Part shown: piece after piece, positions 16,125-25,372 of the stretch
Layout: each line of letters starts with the position of its first letter
Position numbering within the stretch: position 1 is the first letter of the stretch
Origin: CAUTXO01 sp963542625
GTDB lineage: Bacteria; Campylobacterota; Campylobacteria; Campylobacterales; SZUA-545
Assembly: GCA_963542625.1 (NCBI GenBank)
Contig: CAUTXO010000010.1
Coordinates: 1-45,228, forward strand
Length of the DNA: 45,228 bases
Reading direction: 5' to 3'
Program-made: the position numbers and the translations under genes
Notes under the pieces: generated by a model
The model's input: the letters and a program-made list of their open reading frames with translations, nothing else
Told to the model about the DNA's origin: nothing
The model's database searches: none

Positions 16125-17453
16125 ATGGAATTAACACCCAAACAGATCGTGAGTTATCTTGATAATTTTATCATCGGGCAAGAAGCGGCAAAAAAGGCGA
16201 TTGCCATTGCGCTTAGAAACAGATATCGCCGTATGCGCCTTAGCGACGATATGAAAGATGAGGTCGTGCCGAAAAACATCTTGATGATAGGCCCAACGGG
16301 CGTTGGCAAGACCGAGATTGCGCGCCGAATGGCAAAGATGTTTAAGCTGCCCTTTGTGAAAGTGGAAGCCACGAAATACACAGAAGTTGGCTTTGTTGGT
16401 AGAGATGTGGAATCTATGGTGAGAGATCTTGTCTTTGACGCTGTGAAGATCGTAAAGGAAGAATACGAGGAGAAAAACCGCGCAAAGATTGATGACTACG
16501 TGCTTGATGAGATTACGAAAAAGCTGCTCCCGCCGCTTGGCGACGCTGCCGATGAAACGAAAAAGCGCGCGTATGATGAAACCTTTGCGGGGCTAAGGCA
16601 GATTGTGGCAAGCGGTAGCAAGGACGATAGCCTTGTGGAGATAGAAGTTGAGCCAAGGGCAAACGTGGAGATTATGGGCATAGACGGCTTTGCGCCTGAA
16701 ATATCCAAGCTTCAAGACCAGTTTTCTAAGATCTTAGGCGGCGCGGGGAAAAAGATCAAGAAAGAAGTTAGCATTAAAGAAGCTAAGAAGATCTTGCGCC
16801 AAGCTGGTAGCGACAAGCTCATTAATATGGAAGAAGTAGAAGCTGAGGGTTTGCGCCGCGCTGAGAGCGGGATTATTTTCATCGATGAAATGGATAAGGT
16901 GGCGGTTGGCTCAAACTCTGCGCCGCGCAATGATCCGGGCAAAGAAGGCGTGCAGCGAGATCTGCTGCCTATTGTTGAAGGATCTAGCGTGCATACAAAA
17001 TACGGCATTATCCGCACGGATCATATTCTATTCATTGCCGCGGGGGCGTTTCACATTAGCAAGCCAAGCGATTTGATAGCCGAGCTGCAAGGGCGCTTCC
17101 CGTTGCGCGTGGAGCTGGCGAATTTGGGCGAAGAAGATCTGTATAAGATCTTAACGCAAACGAAAAACTCGCTCATCATTCAATACCAAGCGCTTTTGGC
17201 GGTAGAAAATGTGCGCCTAAATTTTCCCGACGACGCCATTAGGCAGATTGCGCGCTATGCCTCTCTTGCCAATGAGCGCACGGAGAATATCGGCGCGCGG
17301 CGGCTACACACGGTGCTAGAAAAGGTGCTAGAGAATATTTCTTTTAACGCCGAGGATTACGCGGGGCAAGAGATCACGATTGATAACGCGCTGATTGAAA
17401 CAAAGCTTGAGGCAATCGTTGGCGATGAAGACACGACAAGGTATATACTCTAA
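16125..17453 (+). CDS. hslU: ATP-dependent protease ATPase subunit HslU (ClpY)
   Basis: A 442-residue AAA+ unfoldase that recognises substrates and threads them into HslV. Walker A is GPTGVGKTEIARRMAK (about 54-69) and Walker B is IIFIDEMDKV (about 250). The I-domain lies between them. The C-terminal YIL tail is the part known to insert into HslV and activate it. Start is directly after the hslV stop, and the last base overlaps era. GATC occurs about 13 times in 1.3 kb, about half as RGATCY, a lower density than in the intergenic gaps. Confidence 0.97.
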   Translation: MELTPKQIVSYLDNFIIGQEAAKKAIAIALRNRYRRMRLSDDMKDEVVPKNILMIGPTGVGKTEIARRMAKMFKLPFVKVEATKYTEVGFVGRDVESMVRDLVFDAVKIVKEEYEEKNRAKIDDYVLDEITKKLLPPLGDAADETKKRAYDETFAGLRQIVASGSKDDSLVEIEVEPRANVEIMGIDGFAPEISKLQDQFSKILGGAGKKIKKEVSIKEAKKILRQAGSDKLINMEEVEAEGLRRAESGIIFIDEMDKVAVGSNSAPRNDPGKEGVQRDLLPIVEGSSVHTKYGIIRTDHILFIAAGAFHISKPSDLIAELQGRFPLRVELANLGEEDLYKILTQTKNSLIIQYQALLAVENVRLNFPDDAIRQIARYASLANERTENIGARRLHTVLEKVLENISFNAEDYAGQEITIDNALIETKLEAIVGDEDTTRYIL

Positions 17454-18325
17454 TGCCAAGATCTTGCGGGTTTGTTTCACTCATTGGCAAACCAAACGTT
17501 GGCAAAAGCTCGCTTGTTAATCGCCTTGTGGGCGAAAAAATCGCGCTTGTGAGCCACAAGGCAAACGCCACAAGGAAGCGCTCAAGAAACATCGTTATGC
17601 ACGGCGACGCGCAGATTATTTTGGTGGATAGCCCGGGGCTAAACGCGCGCCAAGACAGATTGAATTTGTTTATGCTAGATGAAACGCTAAAGGCCATTAG
17701 CGACTGTGATTTGATTGTGTATCTTGCCGATGTGAATGATAAGCCTAGTGATTACGAGCGATTTTTGCGCTTAAATGAGAAAAAGATCCCGCATATTTTG
17801 GTGCTGACAAAAATCGATAAAGTAACGCCTGATGCGCTTTTGGCGCGCCTTAGTGCGTATAGTGGCTTTAGCGGGTTTTTAGAGCTCATTCCGCTAAGCG
17901 TGAAAAAAAACATAAATATTGACGTTTTGTTGGAAAAAATTTCAAAAAACTTGCCACAGGGCGATTTTTTATACGACCCTGAGATCTTGACGACTTCTAC
18001 CGTTAGGGAAATTTACAAAGAGCTAATCAGGGAGGCGGTTTTTAACGAGCTAAGCGATGAGATCCCGTATGAAAGCGATTTGGTCGTCCAAAGCGTGCAA
18101 GAAACGCCGCAAAAAGACACGGTGCAGGCGGTGATTTACGTGGATAAGGGCTCGCAAAAGCGCATCGTCATTGGAAAAAACGGCGATACGATTAAACGCA
18201 TAGGAATAAACGCAAGGAAGATTTTAGAAAAGTTCAGCAAAAAAAAAATACATTTGGATTTGTCCGTAAAACACTCTAAAAAATGGTTTTTAAACGAAGG
18301 AATAATGAATGAAATGGGCTATTAA
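17453..18325 (+). CDS. era: GTPase Era
   Basis: A 290-residue ribosome-assembly GTPase that binds the 3' end of 16S rRNA. G1 is GKPNVGKSSLVN (about 11-22), G3 is DSPGL (a Ser where many family members have Thr), G4 is TKID. The C-terminal KH domain contains IVIGKNGDTIKRIG. It overlaps hslU by one base and ends inside the first codons of the next gene (17-base overlap), so expression is probably coupled. Confidence 0.95.
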   Translation: MPRSCGFVSLIGKPNVGKSSLVNRLVGEKIALVSHKANATRKRSRNIVMHGDAQIILVDSPGLNARQDRLNLFMLDETLKAISDCDLIVYLADVNDKPSDYERFLRLNEKKIPHILVLTKIDKVTPDALLARLSAYSGFSGFLELIPLSVKKNINIDVLLEKISKNLPQGDFLYDPEILTTSTVREIYKELIREAVFNELSDEIPYESDLVVQSVQETPQKDTVQAVIYVDKGSQKRIVIGKNGDTIKRIGINARKILEKFSKKKIHLDLSVKHSKKWFLNEGIMNEMGY

Positions 18326-19286
18326 GCCGTTAATTTTTATTTTGCTATCCACGCAAGCCTTTGGCGCGGATCTTGTGCAGCTTTACTTACAAAAAGGCGA
18401 AGAAGAGCTAATAAATGCCGTTGAAAACGAGCTTGTTTCTAGGTCGTATTGGGAGAATAAACTAGGCGATAAACCGTATAAATACGGCTATTATGAGACG
18501 AAAAAAAATATTTTAGTCGCTTGCAAGGAGTGCAATAACTTGCAGATCTTTACCTACGACGGCGGGGATCTAACACAAACTTACGATTTTGGCGCGAATT
18601 TTGGCAAGGAAAAGGGCGATAAATTTGCCGAAGGCGATTTGAAAACGCCAATTGGCGTGTATGAATTTACGAAAAAAATCGCCAGCGAGAAGCTGCTCCA
18701 GTATTACGGCCCTGCGGCTTTTGTTACGAATTATCCGAACAACTTTGACAAGGCTTTGAATAAAAACGGCTATGGCATTTGGCTGCACGGCTACCCGCTT
18801 GATGGAAACAGAAGCGAGCTCCAAACAAAGGGCTGCATTGCCATAGAAAATGATAATTTAAAATTAGTTGATAGTTCTGTCGATTATAAAAATGCAGTTT
18901 TAATTATTAACGAAAAAGAGCAGGCGCAAACGAATAAGGACGAGATAGTGAGCGTTTTACAAGGTTTGTTTTTGTGGCGCAGGGCTTGGGTTAGCGGTAA
19001 CATAGACGATTACATTAGTTTTTATTCGCCGGATTTTAAGCGGCTTGATGGAGTGGGCTTGGAAAAGTTTAAGCAGATAAAAGAAAAAATTTTTAAATCG
19101 AATAGATTTATAAGATTATCTATTCAAAACATAGAGATAATTCCTTACCCGAATTCTCTAAACAAAAAAATTTTTAAGGTAAAATTCTTGGAAAATTATC
19201 GCTCCAACATTCATAAATTTTATGGAATGAAAGAAATTTTTGTTCATTTACTCGATAAAAAATTCCTTATATTGGTGGAAGGCTGA
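18309..19286 (+). CDS. L,D-carboxypeptidase/transpeptidase-fold peptidoglycan peptidase (Csd6/Pgp2-like)
   Basis: A 325-residue exported protein with a signal peptide (IKPLIFILLSTQAFG) and a YkuD-fold catalytic domain. The motif IWLHGYPLDG followed by QTKGCIAIEN supplies the catalytic His and Cys. The C-terminal 110 residues look like the NTF2-like domain found in Helicobacter Csd6 and Campylobacter Pgp2, which trim tetrapeptides to tripeptides and set helical cell shape. Length and domain order match. It lies between era and the competence/secretion genes, which follow after 2 bases, so it may be cotranscribed with them. Confidence 0.85.
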   Translation: MKWAIKPLIFILLSTQAFGADLVQLYLQKGEEELINAVENELVSRSYWENKLGDKPYKYGYYETKKNILVACKECNNLQIFTYDGGDLTQTYDFGANFGKEKGDKFAEGDLKTPIGVYEFTKKIASEKLLQYYGPAAFVTNYPNNFDKALNKNGYGIWLHGYPLDGNRSELQTKGCIAIENDNLKLVDSSVDYKNAVLIINEKEQAQTNKDEIVSVLQGLFLWRRAWVSGNIDDYISFYSPDFKRLDGVGLEKFKQIKEKIFKSNRFIRLSIQNIEIIPYPNSLNKKIFKVKFLENYRSNIHKFYGMKEIFVHLLDKKFLILVEG

Positions 19287-19288
19287 TT

Positions 19289-20815
19289 ATGAAAAATATG
19301 GACTTAATGCTTGTCTCAGCTGGCAAAAAGCTGGAAAAGGTTTTGTTTTACGACGGCGAACAAACTAGGGAAGCCAACATCAAAGATCTTCCCGCCACTT
19401 TAAACGTTGCGCTTTCTTTTAGCGATAAAGAGCTTATATCGTATAACTTTGATCTTGACAAGGATCTAGAGGGCGAACAGCTACAAGAAGCCGTTGAAAT
19501 TAAGATGTTTCAAGAAGCCGGGCTTAACCCGATGGTCGATTATAAGATCGTATTTAGTAAAACCGCTTCTAACATCGACGTTACAAAAAATCACATTCAA
19601 GCCTACGCGGCGTCTATCAATTCGCTTGAAAAATACTCAAAAGATTTTGTAGAACGGTTTGGTTTTATAGATCTTATCCTGCCTACAACTGCGTTGCCCG
19701 GAATTTTATACGAAGAAAATATGATAGAAAAAAAGAACGATATTTTCTTATTTTTCACGAAAAATTCGCTTTACATCTCCGTTTATATGGAAGGCAATTT
19801 GGTGTATGGCAAGTTTTCTGACGACGGGCTTGACAAACTCTACAACGCCTTTTTGAGAAACACGGGCGAAAAACTAAAATACGATAATTTTATTTCATCG
19901 CTTGTTAGGCTTGGTTTGGACGAAGCCAATTACGACCAAGATCAAGTCAAGTTCATAGGCGATTTTACAAGCCTTTTTACGATGGTTGTGCGCCGAATGG
20001 AAAACGTCATTCAATACGCCTCGCGAATGTTTATGATAGAAACTTTTTCCGGGATCTACGTCGGCACGCAATACGGCATTATCCCGGGGCTTAATAAGTT
20101 TTTTGAGTCTTCGCTTGGCATAGAAACAAAGAGCTATTTATTCTACACGGATTTTTTCACAAGGCAAGATAAGTATATCGATCAAAGAGAAAACTTGCTG
20201 CTACTACACTTGCACAAGATCTTAAAGAACAAAAAGCAAGCGGTTGCAAACCCGTTTAACGTATCTATAAATAAAAGCCCGGAGTCTTTCCTAAAAAGAC
20301 AAAGCGGCGTTTTCTTGTCTATCATCGGGCTTATTATTCTTGCGTTTTTGGCAGTGCCTGGCTATTTTGCGGCGCAAAACATTTACTATTCCACAAGAAT
20401 AACTTTCAAGCTTGATGAATTAAAGCTCAATAAAGATAAATACGACAAATTCACAGCCGAAGAAAAAGAGCTAAAAGATCAAGCCGCAGATCTTGACGCC
20501 AAGATGAAAAGGGCGCTAGATCAATACAAAAAGAGCGAGAACTTGTTGCGCTCCCTTAACGACAAGAAAAATCACAAGATCCGCATCGCGCTTTTTATGA
20601 ATAATATTTTTACAATAATGCCTACTTACAATATAAAAGTGGTTTATATCGAATACAAGGACAAGGTCGTAGCCTTTTCGCTGCTAAGCTCAAAGCAAGA
20701 AAATATAGCTAACTTTGTAAAAGAGCTGGCAAAAAAGGGCTATCAAGTCCATATGGACAAAATTAACATAGATCAAAACAGCTATGTAAGTATTGTAAAG
20801 GTTGATGTAAGATGA
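19289..20815 (+). CDS. type IV pilus/type II secretion PilM-PilN-like assembly protein
   Basis: A 508-residue protein with a large cytoplasmic N-terminal domain (1-335) of actin-like PilM/GspL character, one transmembrane segment (about 345-367, FLSIIGLIILAFLAVPGYFA) and a periplasmic part. A coiled coil (about 380-440) in that part is followed by a ferredoxin-like C-terminus as in PilN/GspL. It looks like PilM and PilN combined in one chain, as in GspL. It overlaps the PilO-like gene by 4 bases. It is the first gene of the competence/secretion run; assignment rests on architecture and neighbours, since the sequence itself is divergent. Confidence 0.65.
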   Translation: MKNMDLMLVSAGKKLEKVLFYDGEQTREANIKDLPATLNVALSFSDKELISYNFDLDKDLEGEQLQEAVEIKMFQEAGLNPMVDYKIVFSKTASNIDVTKNHIQAYAASINSLEKYSKDFVERFGFIDLILPTTALPGILYEENMIEKKNDIFLFFTKNSLYISVYMEGNLVYGKFSDDGLDKLYNAFLRNTGEKLKYDNFISSLVRLGLDEANYDQDQVKFIGDFTSLFTMVVRRMENVIQYASRMFMIETFSGIYVGTQYGIIPGLNKFFESSLGIETKSYLFYTDFFTRQDKYIDQRENLLLLHLHKILKNKKQAVANPFNVSINKSPESFLKRQSGVFLSIIGLIILAFLAVPGYFAAQNIYYSTRITFKLDELKLNKDKYDKFTAEEKELKDQAADLDAKMKRALDQYKKSENLLRSLNDKKNHKIRIALFMNNIFTIMPTYNIKVVYIEYKDKVVAFSLLSSKQENIANFVKELAKKGYQVHMDKINIDQNSYVSIVKVDVR

Positions 20816-21471
20816 AAACTAGAGAGTTGTGGCGTTTAATCGATTTAAAGCTTGTTAAATTAGATAACGAGTTGGCAAAGAGAAAACAGCAAGAAATTTA
20901 CATTTTGTATCTTTTGCCCGTTTTGCTTTTGGGTTACATCGCAAGCCAAATTATCATTCCAAACGGCCTTACGATGATAGACGACAAACAGCGTGAAATG
21001 GTAGAAGTGGATACGCAGCTCAACGAATACCGCGCGCGCGTGAAAACCCTACGGGACGGCTACGAGATCTTAAAGATCTTAAAGCAGCAAAACAGAAAAA
21101 AAGCCGTTGAAATAGAAACTATAAATAATGAAAACCTAGTGATTGATGAAAAAATTAGCATAGAGCTTGCCAAGATGAAATACAACAGCATAAGTTGGTC
21201 TGAGTATTTATCCACAATCACAAAGGAAGCCACAAAAGAAGACGTTGTGTTAAAGGTTTTTACAAATGCCATTAACCCAGATCTAAGGTATAGCACCTTT
21301 GCAAAAATTTTGGACGTGGATATTAACGCAAGCGCGGGCTACTCAAGCATTATGAGCTTTTTGGATAAGCTAGAAACTGATGAGTCCATAAGTGAAGTAA
21401 CAGAGCTAAAAATGAAGCTTGACAAAGACATAGATATGCAAGCACACATCGAACTTTGGGGAACGAAATGA
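20812..21471 (+). CDS. PilO/GspM-like inner-membrane assembly protein
   Basis: A 219-residue bitopic protein. A short cytoplasmic N-terminus is followed by one transmembrane helix (about 28-46, IYILYLLPVLLLGYIAS). A periplasmic coiled coil (about 55-100) leads to a small alpha/beta domain. This is the PilO/GspM layout. Its start overlaps the preceding gene (ATGA) and its stop overlaps the next start (ATGA), so the three proteins are translationally coupled and likely form one inner-membrane platform. Confidence 0.65.
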   Translation: MKTRELWRLIDLKLVKLDNELAKRKQQEIYILYLLPVLLLGYIASQIIIPNGLTMIDDKQREMVEVDTQLNEYRARVKTLRDGYEILKILKQQNRKKAVEIETINNENLVIDEKISIELAKMKYNSISWSEYLSTITKEATKEDVVLKVFTNAINPDLRYSTFAKILDVDINASAGYSSIMSFLDKLETDESISEVTELKMKLDKDIDMQAHIELWGTK

Positions 21472-21851
21472 AAAACATAATTTTACTAGCCTTTTTGGCT
21501 TTACATCTCTTTGCAAAAGATGAGATAGACACGCTCATTAAAGAGATTAAAGAAAAAAAGCATACGGAAATTAAAAATCTTGCAAAAAACCCTTTTCTTA
21601 GCGGCGAGGCGTCCGTTAAATACAAGCACCAAGAAAAGAGCGAGCAAACTTTGGTAATTTTGCAGTCAATTCTTGGCGATACCGCTTTGATTAACAACAG
21701 GTGGTATAAAAAGGGCGATAGTTTTATGGGGATGAAAATTACTGAAGTAAAGGAAAAATACATATTGCTAGCAAACAAAAGTCATACTAAAAAGTTGGAG
21801 TTGGCTCAAGAAAGATACGGAGATAAAATTCAAATAGGAGTTTCAAAATGA
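21468..21851 (+). CDS. PilP/GspC-like periplasmic protein (possible CtsR counterpart)
   Basis: A 127-residue exported protein beginning KNIILLAFLALHLFAKDEID. The C-terminal half (LVILQSILGDTALINNRWYK and GDSFMGMKITEVKEKYILLA) has the pattern of the PilP/GspC homology region that docks on the secretin. I start at ATG 21468, which overlaps the previous stop (ATGA); an upstream TTG exists at 21456. It sits immediately before the secretin, the position I recall for ctsR in C. jejuni; equivalence is inferred from position. Confidence 0.65.
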   Translation: MKNIILLAFLALHLFAKDEIDTLIKEIKEKKHTEIKNLAKNPFLSGEASVKYKHQEKSEQTLVILQSILGDTALINNRWYKKGDSFMGMKITEVKEKYILLANKSHTKKLELAQERYGDKIQIGVSK

Positions 21852-23314
21852 AGAAACTAATTATATTGTTAATTTTTGCATCGGTAAGTTTTGCGCAAAG
21901 TTGTGAAACAACGCTTATAGATCTAAAAATGAAAAAAAGCGGCGTGCGGCTTTCGTCCATCGTAGAAGGCATAGCCGATAAATGTGCTTATTCTATTTTC
22001 TATGAAAACGGCGGCGAGGACATTAAAAAACGCCTTGTAAATATCGTTGATATCAACAAAAAAACGCCAATAGAAATACTTGACTTCTTGTTTTCAAGAT
22101 ACAACTACAACTATGAAATCAAAGACGACGTCATAATAATTTCTAAGTATTCAACGAGAACTTTCAAAATAGATTACATCGATACACAAAGAAAGAGCGC
22201 CAGCAAAACAAAGGTTAGCGTTTCTTCATCATCGGATTCTTCTAGCGCTTCAAGCGGCGATACCGGCGCAAATATTGACTCTACGGAAGTTTTTGATTTT
22301 TGGACGTCCATTGAAAACGATGTAAAGAGCTTGATCCTAAGGCCAGAAGACGGTCCGGCTAAAGATCCTAAGATCGTGATCAACCGCAAGGGCGGCTTTT
22401 TAACGGTAACGGGCACAAGAAAGCAATTGGACAGAGTTTCAGCCTACATCAAAGATCTGTTAAAAAGACTAAACAAGCAGGTTTTAATCAGCGTTAATAT
22501 CTTGGCTGTTGAGCTTGACAACTCTTATAGAACAGGTATTGATTGGTCTAAGCTAAGAATAGGCTTTAATATGGCAGCCGCAGATACAAAAACGCATCTA
22601 AAAGGCGACGCACCAAGTCAAATAGATAGCTATTTGCCACAATCTGGATTATCCACTTTGGTATTGCCAAAGAGCAATCAATGGACGGCAGCTCAAAGCT
22701 ATGCCGAAGCACAATCGGTGCTAAATTTTATGCGAAGCTTTGGAGAAACTAAATCGTTGTCTAACCCTAAGCTTGTTTCTATGAACGGTCAGCCAAGCTT
22801 GATTAGTGTTGGATCTAACATAAACTACCTAGTTAGAAACGCCAGCACCTCAGATAGCGGAACATCTACAACGAACAACTCCGTTAAAGATCTTTTCATC
22901 GGTATTTTGCTTGATATTACGCCACAAATTGACGACGGCGGCTACATTACGTTAAAGATCAACCCATCTGTCACAGACTACAAATATCCAAACGAAGACG
23001 ACAAAAAGCAAAGCGTTGCTAGAGAATTGCCACCAGATACGATCTCAAGGCGCGTTTCAACCGTTGTGCGCGTAAAAAGCGGAGAGACGATAATTCTAGG
23101 CGGTTTGATTACCACAAACAAGAGCTTAAAAGACAACAAGGTTGCCTTGCTTGGAGATATTCCGTTTCTTGGACGGCTTTTTAAATCCAGCGACATCACC
23201 GACAGAACGCAAGAATTGGTTTTTATCTTGACGCCGATGATTATAGAAAATACAAAAAATGTAAATCTAAAAGATTTCGGCTATGAATTAACTGATTTGA
23301 ATATGACAAAATGA
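21848..23314 (+). CDS. ctsD: secretin, outer-membrane channel of the competence/type II system
   Basis: A 488-residue GspD/PilQ/MshL-type secretin. It has a signal peptide (KKLIILLIFASVSFAQ) and N-domains (about 30-240) with a Ser-rich linker around 125-140. The secretin domain has the classic C-terminal signature VRVKSGETIILGGL, then ALLGDIPFLGRLF and ELVFILTPMII. It forms the outer-membrane ring for DNA uptake or secretion. ATGA overlaps at both ends tie it to the PilP-like and ATPase genes. The Cts name follows from operon order and the organism type. Confidence 0.85.
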   Translation: MKKLIILLIFASVSFAQSCETTLIDLKMKKSGVRLSSIVEGIADKCAYSIFYENGGEDIKKRLVNIVDINKKTPIEILDFLFSRYNYNYEIKDDVIIISKYSTRTFKIDYIDTQRKSASKTKVSVSSSSDSSSASSGDTGANIDSTEVFDFWTSIENDVKSLILRPEDGPAKDPKIVINRKGGFLTVTGTRKQLDRVSAYIKDLLKRLNKQVLISVNILAVELDNSYRTGIDWSKLRIGFNMAAADTKTHLKGDAPSQIDSYLPQSGLSTLVLPKSNQWTAAQSYAEAQSVLNFMRSFGETKSLSNPKLVSMNGQPSLISVGSNINYLVRNASTSDSGTSTTNNSVKDLFIGILLDITPQIDDGGYITLKINPSVTDYKYPNEDDKKQSVARELPPDTISRRVSTVVRVKSGETIILGGLITTNKSLKDNKVALLGDIPFLGRLFKSSDITDRTQELVFILTPMIIENTKNVNLKDFGYELTDLNMTK

Positions 23315-24126
23315 CAAAAGAAGAACGATTAAAAACCATAGCGGCTGCTTTTGAGGATAAGGACGACAACGGCTATTTTGTTTCTTTATACGGCACAGGG
23401 CTAAATTACGAAAAGCTAACAAGAAGCCTTGATACGGATTACAAAATTATCCTCATAAGCGGATCTTCGGGCACGGGTAAGACCTTTTTGCTTAGTAAGT
23501 TTCACCGCGATTTTAAAGATAGCTATCCGATCTTCATTTACAAAAATAATGATTTTACATTGGATAGCTTGGTGCAAATTTGCAGCTATCTTACGAACGA
23601 AACTTATCCAGAATATGACGTCCAAGCCGCTTTGGCTAAGTTGCAAGAGCTAAATAAGAGCATAACGATTATTTTAGACGAAGCGCACCTTTACCCAAAG
23701 GCGATAATGGAGAGCGTCAGGGTTTTATCCAATGAAAAATTTTTAAAATTCATCGTTGCCATCAGCAAAATAGAAGAAAATTCGATTTTTGAAGACGAGC
23801 AATTTGAATCACGCGTGTATGAAAAAATACATTTGGTAAAACTAGAGCCCGATGAAGTCAAGCATTTTGTAGAAGAAAAGCTTCTTTTGGTGGATTCAAG
23901 CGATTATTTTGCGCGGTTTGATAAAAAATCGCTCAAGCTAATTTCAAAGCTTACAAACGGTAATATCAGGAGTTTAAACAGGCTTTTAAACAGGGTTTTT
24001 ACGCTTTTGGGTAACAACATTAGCGATAGCTTAAATATAGATTCTAAAAAGATCAACAAATACATAGAGATGGCGGCTATTGATCTTGAACTTCTTAGAA
24101 GAAAGTGGTTTTTTCTGTGGATATAA
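23311..24126 (+). CDS. ctsP: AAA ATPase of ExeA/MshM type, competence (CtsP-like)
   Basis: A 271-residue P-loop ATPase. Walker A is SGSSGTGKTFLLSK (about 50-63) and Walker B is ITIILDEAHLY (about 120-130). The C-terminal helical region is typical of ExeA/GspA/MshM-like proteins that accompany secretins. In Campylobacter the nucleotide-binding protein CtsP occupies this place after ctsD. It overlaps the secretin by 4 bases and the next gene by 22 bases. The name is supported by motif plus order, not by alignment. Confidence 0.75.
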   Translation: MTKEERLKTIAAAFEDKDDNGYFVSLYGTGLNYEKLTRSLDTDYKIILISGSSGTGKTFLLSKFHRDFKDSYPIFIYKNNDFTLDSLVQICSYLTNETYPEYDVQAALAKLQELNKSITIILDEAHLYPKAIMESVRVLSNEKFLKFIVAISKIEENSIFEDEQFESRVYEKIHLVKLEPDEVKHFVEEKLLLVDSSDYFARFDKKSLKLISKLTNGNIRSLNRLLNRVFTLLGNNISDSLNIDSKKINKYIEMAAIDLELLRRKWFFLWI

Positions 24127-24833
24127 ACAATCGCTTAGAAAGAGAATGGCAAAACTATAAGCTTTATATGCTTATTGTGCGTATTTTGCTAGGGGTTTTC
24201 GGCTTTGTGCTTGCTGTTACTATCATTGTTTCTTTGTTTGGGTCAGGATCTGCAGACAAACAGGGCAAGGGGCAAAAATCTATGCAAAACGCCACCGCGC
24301 CCGCAAAAGCTGGCAGCGCAGCATTGCCGCACTCGCCCAAAGATCTGAATAGGACCATCGTCAAAACAAAGGTAATAATAAAAGAAGTAAATGTTACGGC
24401 GCCTATGCGCGATGTGCTTTTGGATATGCGCCATAATTTTGAAGCGGATCTCCAAAGCCTAGAAGTTAAGATCCAGCGCGCGCCAAAGCCGCCAAAACCG
24501 CCAAAAGAAGAAGCCGAAGACGATCAAGTGTTTAATATGAAAGCAAAGCCGATAAACATTAAGGATCTTATCCAAGCTTACGAAGAAAGCCATAGTTACG
24601 AGAAAGCAATTAGCATTGCAAATTTTTACGCCGGCAGCAAGGATCACAAAAACGCCGCCATTTGGGCGATACGCGCTAGCGAGCTTAACACCCTTAAAGA
24701 AGATCCGTGGGTTGTTTTTGCGCAAGCAAATATCGCGATGGGTAAAAAAGACGTTGCGCTCCAAGCCATAGACGCTTATTTGAGTAAAAATTTTTCCGCT
24801 AAGTTGCAATCGCTTAGAGAGAGTATCCAATGA
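24105..24833 (+). CDS. membrane protein with TPR-like C-terminus (CtsX/MshN-like)
   Basis: A 242-residue protein with one N-terminal transmembrane helix (about 22-45). A low-complexity linker (about 48-75) and a Pro/Lys-rich hinge (KPPKPPKEE, about 132-140) precede a helical C-terminal region (about 155-240) that looks like two or three TPR-type repeats. This matches the MshN type of accessory in MSHA-like systems. Position after the ATPase suggests the CtsX role. GTG 24105 is used; GTG 24117 is an alternative. Confidence 0.6.
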   Translation: MVFSVDINNRLEREWQNYKLYMLIVRILLGVFGFVLAVTIIVSLFGSGSADKQGKGQKSMQNATAPAKAGSAALPHSPKDLNRTIVKTKVIIKEVNVTAPMRDVLLDMRHNFEADLQSLEVKIQRAPKPPKPPKEEAEDDQVFNMKAKPINIKDLIQAYEESHSYEKAISIANFYAGSKDHKNAAIWAIRASELNTLKEDPWVVFAQANIAMGKKDVALQAIDAYLSKNFSAKLQSLRESIQ

Positions 24834-25369
24834 AGTATTTTGCATTTTTGTTTGTGTTTCAAACCTTGCTGTTTTCTTACAACCTTAACGATTTTTTGCG
24901 CGCCTACAAGGACAAAGACGACGCCCTTGCTTGCAAAATTGGCACCGAGCTTTTTAAAGACAACAAAAGAAACGAGATTTTCGTGCAAGCCTACGCCTTT
25001 GCTTGCCTAAGGAGCGACAACATAGACACGATGGCAGAAACGAGCGTGTATATCAAAAATATAAAAGACGCGCGCATTAACGCCGCTTTATTATCGACGG
25101 TTATTGCGATTAAAAAGCTCCTTTATCTAAGTTTGGTTGATGATTACGACATTAGCGGGCTGAATTTTCCAATCGTGGATCACGTGCTAAGCCGCGTTTT
25201 TACCCGCTACACGCGCGGCGAGTATGTTCTAAAAGACGGCTTATACACCTTTAGCATCTCAGACGCTGAAAAGATCACGATGGAGAAACGCTTTGACGGC
25301 GGCAAATACAAGATCTACATCACGGAATTTCTAAATTCTAGAGTTATCAAAACTCACGTGTATTGGTAA
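24830..25369 (+). CDS. exported protein of unknown function in the competence locus (179 aa)
   Basis: A 179-residue protein with a signal-peptide-like start (KYFAFLFVFQTLLFSYNLND). A helical N-terminal half contains two cysteines (LACKIG and AFACLR) and is possibly a SEL1/TPR-like repeat. The C-terminal half is beta-rich. ATGA overlap with the preceding gene and a 3-base gap to the GspE gene place it firmly in the operon. No family was recognised; a periplasmic accessory of the secretion machine is the natural guess. Confidence 0.65.
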   Translation: MKYFAFLFVFQTLLFSYNLNDFLRAYKDKDDALACKIGTELFKDNKRNEIFVQAYAFACLRSDNIDTMAETSVYIKNIKDARINAALLSTVIAIKKLLYLSLVDDYDISGLNFPIVDHVLSRVFTRYTRGEYVLKDGLYTFSISDAEKITMEKRFDGGKYKIYITEFLNSRVIKTHVYW

Positions 25370-25372
25370 AAA